NCBI RefSeq assembly: GCF_000003605.2
Contig: NW_003142877.1
Coordinates: 1 to 21,057, forward strand
Length of the DNA: 21,057 nt
Source: Saccoglossus kowalevskii
Lineage: Eukaryota; Hemichordata; Enteropneusta; Harrimaniidae
Direction: 5' to 3'
Shown here one piece after another: positions 18,725 to 21,057 of this stretch. The translations under genes were made by a program, and so were the position numbers. Below the pieces are notes generated by a model that did not search any database, was not told where the DNA came from, and saw nothing but the letters and a program-made list of their open reading frames with translations. Numbering within the stretch: the first letter of the stretch is position 1; each line of letters opens with the position of its first letter.

Positions 18725-19186
18725 CTCAGTGACTATAGAATGAATGATAAACAGACCATTAATATTAAATAATTGCGTGAATCTTAAATGTCCGATACAA
18801 CTGAATAAATTTATATTTCGACTTTATTTGTATTCGTTCGTTGAATTAAATTGTTTTTATTAATGTGACTGCCGAAACAAAATTAGCACACGTTCGTATA
18901 GAGGTTTCGTTTGTTTTATTATTTTCCCCTCTTTTCATTTAACGAAGTATTAATTAGATTAGAATTCATTTAAATGTGAGTTATTTGACCGATACGACAC
19001 GCTTTCGTCGTCTGTTGGTCTTACAACAGCCACCGTGAAAGTTATGAATGGTAAAATTGTAGACCATTCGATCATCTAAATAATGCTCTATCTATGTGAT
19101 GCGCCCTCAAATAACAGAACGTTAACATATTAGTCTTCATCGCCAGAGGGCGTATTACTCACTTCGCTGCCTCCCGGTGTTCTTTG
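18725..19186. other. Non-coding stretch upstream of the zinc-finger ORF
   Basis: No gene is seen. It contains CGCCCTC at 19102-19108 and GAGGGCG at 19146-19152 within a CpG-richer block (about 19000-19210) that could be the promoter of the minus-strand ORF. Confidence 0.35.
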
Positions 19187-19406
19187 CGCAAGCGACAGAA
19201 GACGCATGGTGACCCATTCAATCCTTGAACGCGATTGGCCAATTGCTTTTTGGCTGGCTAAAAAGTAATATTACTGGCATTCAATCGGTAAATTGGTGCG
19301 ACATCGTTCTAAAATATAGAGCGGGAATTTTTGTTTACTTGCTCTAACGTTGCGCGATAAAAAAATGCTTCGTCTGTTATAATACCTGTGTCTTCTGTCG
19401 CTTGCG
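19187..19406. repeat. 220-bp segment bounded by 20-bp inverted repeats
   Basis: CGCAAGCGACAGAAGACGCA (19187-19206) and its complement with one mismatch (19387-19406) bound a segment. It contains ATTGGCCAAT (about 19232-19241, CCAAT-box palindrome) and GCGGGAATTT (about 19321-19330, E2F-like). It could be a MITE or a regulatory block. No clear target duplication is visible. Confidence 0.6.
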
Positions 19407-20752
19407 TGTCGCATTGACCGCAGAGAATCGGCGAAATGCTGAACCACATTTTTTGATGTTTCAATTTGCAGAAAATCTAAACCGAAAACGTTTTCGATTT
19501 ATTTTTCCGATCATAATGTTTACAAAACAAAAATCATCCGATTTCGACAACCTTACAGAGGAAGTCCCGCAATGTCTTCACTGAGAACACAAAACAATTT
19601 ACAACCTTCTATTGTATGAAGCAAAAGTTATCTCTATAGCCTAAACAAAAAATATAATAATAATACAAATGCGTAGCGTTTGTATCTGAGAGTGTCCCTA
19701 CAGGTTTGATCAATATCGATAGATATTCATTTCTAACTAACTTATTCGCCCGACTTTAAATGCAGCAGAATACCATGGTTTCGGACATTTGAAGAAGTCG
19801 CTCAAAAGACCCGAAAGTAAATAATTTCTACGCACACTACTAGTACATAGTGAAAGTACTACTGATGCTTGTTGTTGTTTTTTCTCCGATAGTTGCATAT
19901 ATGTACACATAGAAGATACAAATACACTAACTGTCGCATTGTAGACTACGTGTCATACAAATCTGATTTAAACTTTCCCACCCAGTGTTTTCTTTGCACT
20001 GTATTTAATATAATGAATACATTTGTAGAGCAGCTTCTTGCAATAAACGGTAATTGATCCAATAAATACAGCGGATCGAAACAATGTTTTTAATACTGTT
20101 AAAACTACTCGCACTAACTCCGCTAAGTTACTATTCATCAATTGCGAGTGAAATAAACGTAAATAATGGCCAATCAAAATTACATTCTGACGATAACAAG
20201 ATAGCGTGAGGTTCCATGAGGTTTAAATCGATTAAACGACAAATGTTTCTATCCATTATACCGGTCAATTGGACTTCGTGCCAAAAGTACTCGTTTAATC
20301 ACGGTTACTAGAAAAAGTAAGCGTGGTTTAATGATCTCCAAAACACCTTGACGAAATCGTAAAGCGAGGGTCTGAAGAAAACCGTGGTTGTATGACGTCA
20401 CGTTGAAACATTAGACTCAGCGATTTAACAAAAGATTTTTTCCCTAAACATGTCTCAATACTATTGCGCCTCTGTAACGAACAACCAGTTAACCAGCAAT
20501 CGAGACGTTCAGTTCATATTGTAGTATGATGTATGAAGGCGTCCAGTTCTATGACCCCCCCCCCCACACACACACACCTTGATTCAATTTTTTTCAATAC
20601 ATGTACCTTTTTCACCGTAGCACGTTTATTAATATTTGTTTGTATTTGACGAGCTCATGTGTATCTGATATGAACTTGGCTTCAATCAGCATTGGAAAAT
20701 AGGCTAGTCACACATATATTATTAATCCTCAGTGTTGTGAAATTATAGATTA
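19407..20752. other. Non-coding stretch
   Basis: Open frames at 19402-19584 (plus) and 20177-19968 (minus) show no motif. A perfect CRE palindrome TGACGTCA lies at 20393-20400. An 11-C run (20555-20565) is followed by (CA)6 (20565-20576). No gene is assigned. Confidence 0.4.
20393..20400. promoter_or_regulatory. Perfect CRE palindrome TGACGTCA
   Basis: An exact CREB/ATF consensus, 353 bp before the open frame at 20753. A random 8-mer hit in 21 kb is not rare; another perfect copy sits inside LINE ORF1. Confidence 0.3.
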
Positions 20753-21040
20753 ATGTACCCAGTAATTACATCATCCCTGATCGTTTCTCTCATTGAGTTT
20801 TATTTAAGATTAACGGCGTGTATTCCCACACGTTTGCACTACTTGTGTCGCTGTTTTCTGTGTGAGCTTATTTTATTTGGGGAATTTATTACCTCCGTCA
20901 AAAAGGTTAAGTTTTGGATTATGTTTTCTTTCAAACATAAACCGAACGATCAGATTTTTAGTTGCTATGATTTTTTTCAAAAGATTATACGCCATTGCCA
21001 TTTAGAGTCATCCTCTGATTATTTGAGTGAAGAAACCTAA
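20753..21040 (+). CDS. Hypothetical 95-residue ORF, unrecognised
   Basis: An ATG-initiated frame ending in TAA at 21038-21040. The first 55 residues are hydrophobic and Cys-rich (LIVSLIEFYLRL, YLCRCFLCELILFG), which might make a membrane segment. The tail is polar (SSSDYLSEET). No motif or splice context confirms it, and AT-rich DNA readily gives such frames. It is listed because it is the longest ATG frame in the right part of the window apart from the minisatellite. Confidence 0.22.
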   Translation: MYPVITSSLIVSLIEFYLRLTACIPTRLHYLCRCFLCELILFGEFITSVKKVKFWIMFSFKHKPNDQIFSCYDFFQKIIRHCHLESSSDYLSEET

Positions 21041-21057
21041 AGCCCACGATGTGAAGC

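Noticed and set aside
19968-20177. 69-residue minus-strand ORF
   Set aside because: No recognisable motif or splice context; length is expected by chance.
1-21057. tRNA or rRNA genes
   Set aside because: No GGTTCGAATCC-type B box with a paired A box, and no rRNA-like conserved blocks were seen on either strand; a covariance search would be decisive.

Overview
The window looks like AT-rich nuclear DNA of an invertebrate animal, probably marine, although the sequence alone does not settle the phylum. It has no operon-like gene packing. It has spliced exons with GT/AG borders and a first intron of about 11 kb. It also carries decayed L1/Tx1-like LINE and BEL/Pao retrotransposon copies, a piggyBac-like TTAA element, microsatellites and a clean 45-bp minisatellite. 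I read the frames by eye; no database search was possible.

Left half (1-12140): one host gene runs on the minus strand. Three exons (12140-12089, 1149-1055 and 183-43) join in phase into 96 residues of an FAD-dependent amine-oxidase fold. They contain a GxGxxG nucleotide-binding loop, a β2-end glutamate, an RxGGR motif and a DLGGQF motif, and they look renalase-like or monoamine-oxidase-like. The gene continues past the left edge. Its 10.9-kb first intron holds a decayed BEL/Pao retrotransposon (about 1889-3315 and 8601-9260), which is itself split by a 5.3-kb L1/Tx1-type LINE (about 3316-8600). All ORFs of both elements are broken by stops and frameshifts. The rest of the intron (9261-12088) is AT-rich and has a GTATAC-rich duplicated segment and two exon-like plus-strand segments.

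Right half (12141-21057): this part is mostly non-coding. It contains the first-exon upstream region, a miRNA-precursor-sized hairpin (14249-14330), a decayed coding stretch (14996-15459), and a CpG-rich promoter-like block (15450-15660). A second broken reading frame (15844-16205) follows. Next come a 744-bp TTAA-flanked element with perfect 17-bp terminal inverted repeats (16230-16973), fifteen 45-bp repeats open on both strands (17256-17930), and a small minus-strand ORF with two A20-like zinc fingers (18724-18488). A 20-bp inverted-repeat pair (19187/19406) and a low-confidence ORF (20753-21040) complete the region. The 7-mer GAGGGCG/CGCCCTC recurs nine times between 10.1 and 19.2 kb.

The points most worth checking are the coding-compatible minisatellite, the hairpin, the TTAA element, the A20-like ORF and the recurrent GAGGGCG motif. 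I did not find a convincing new multi-gene system.
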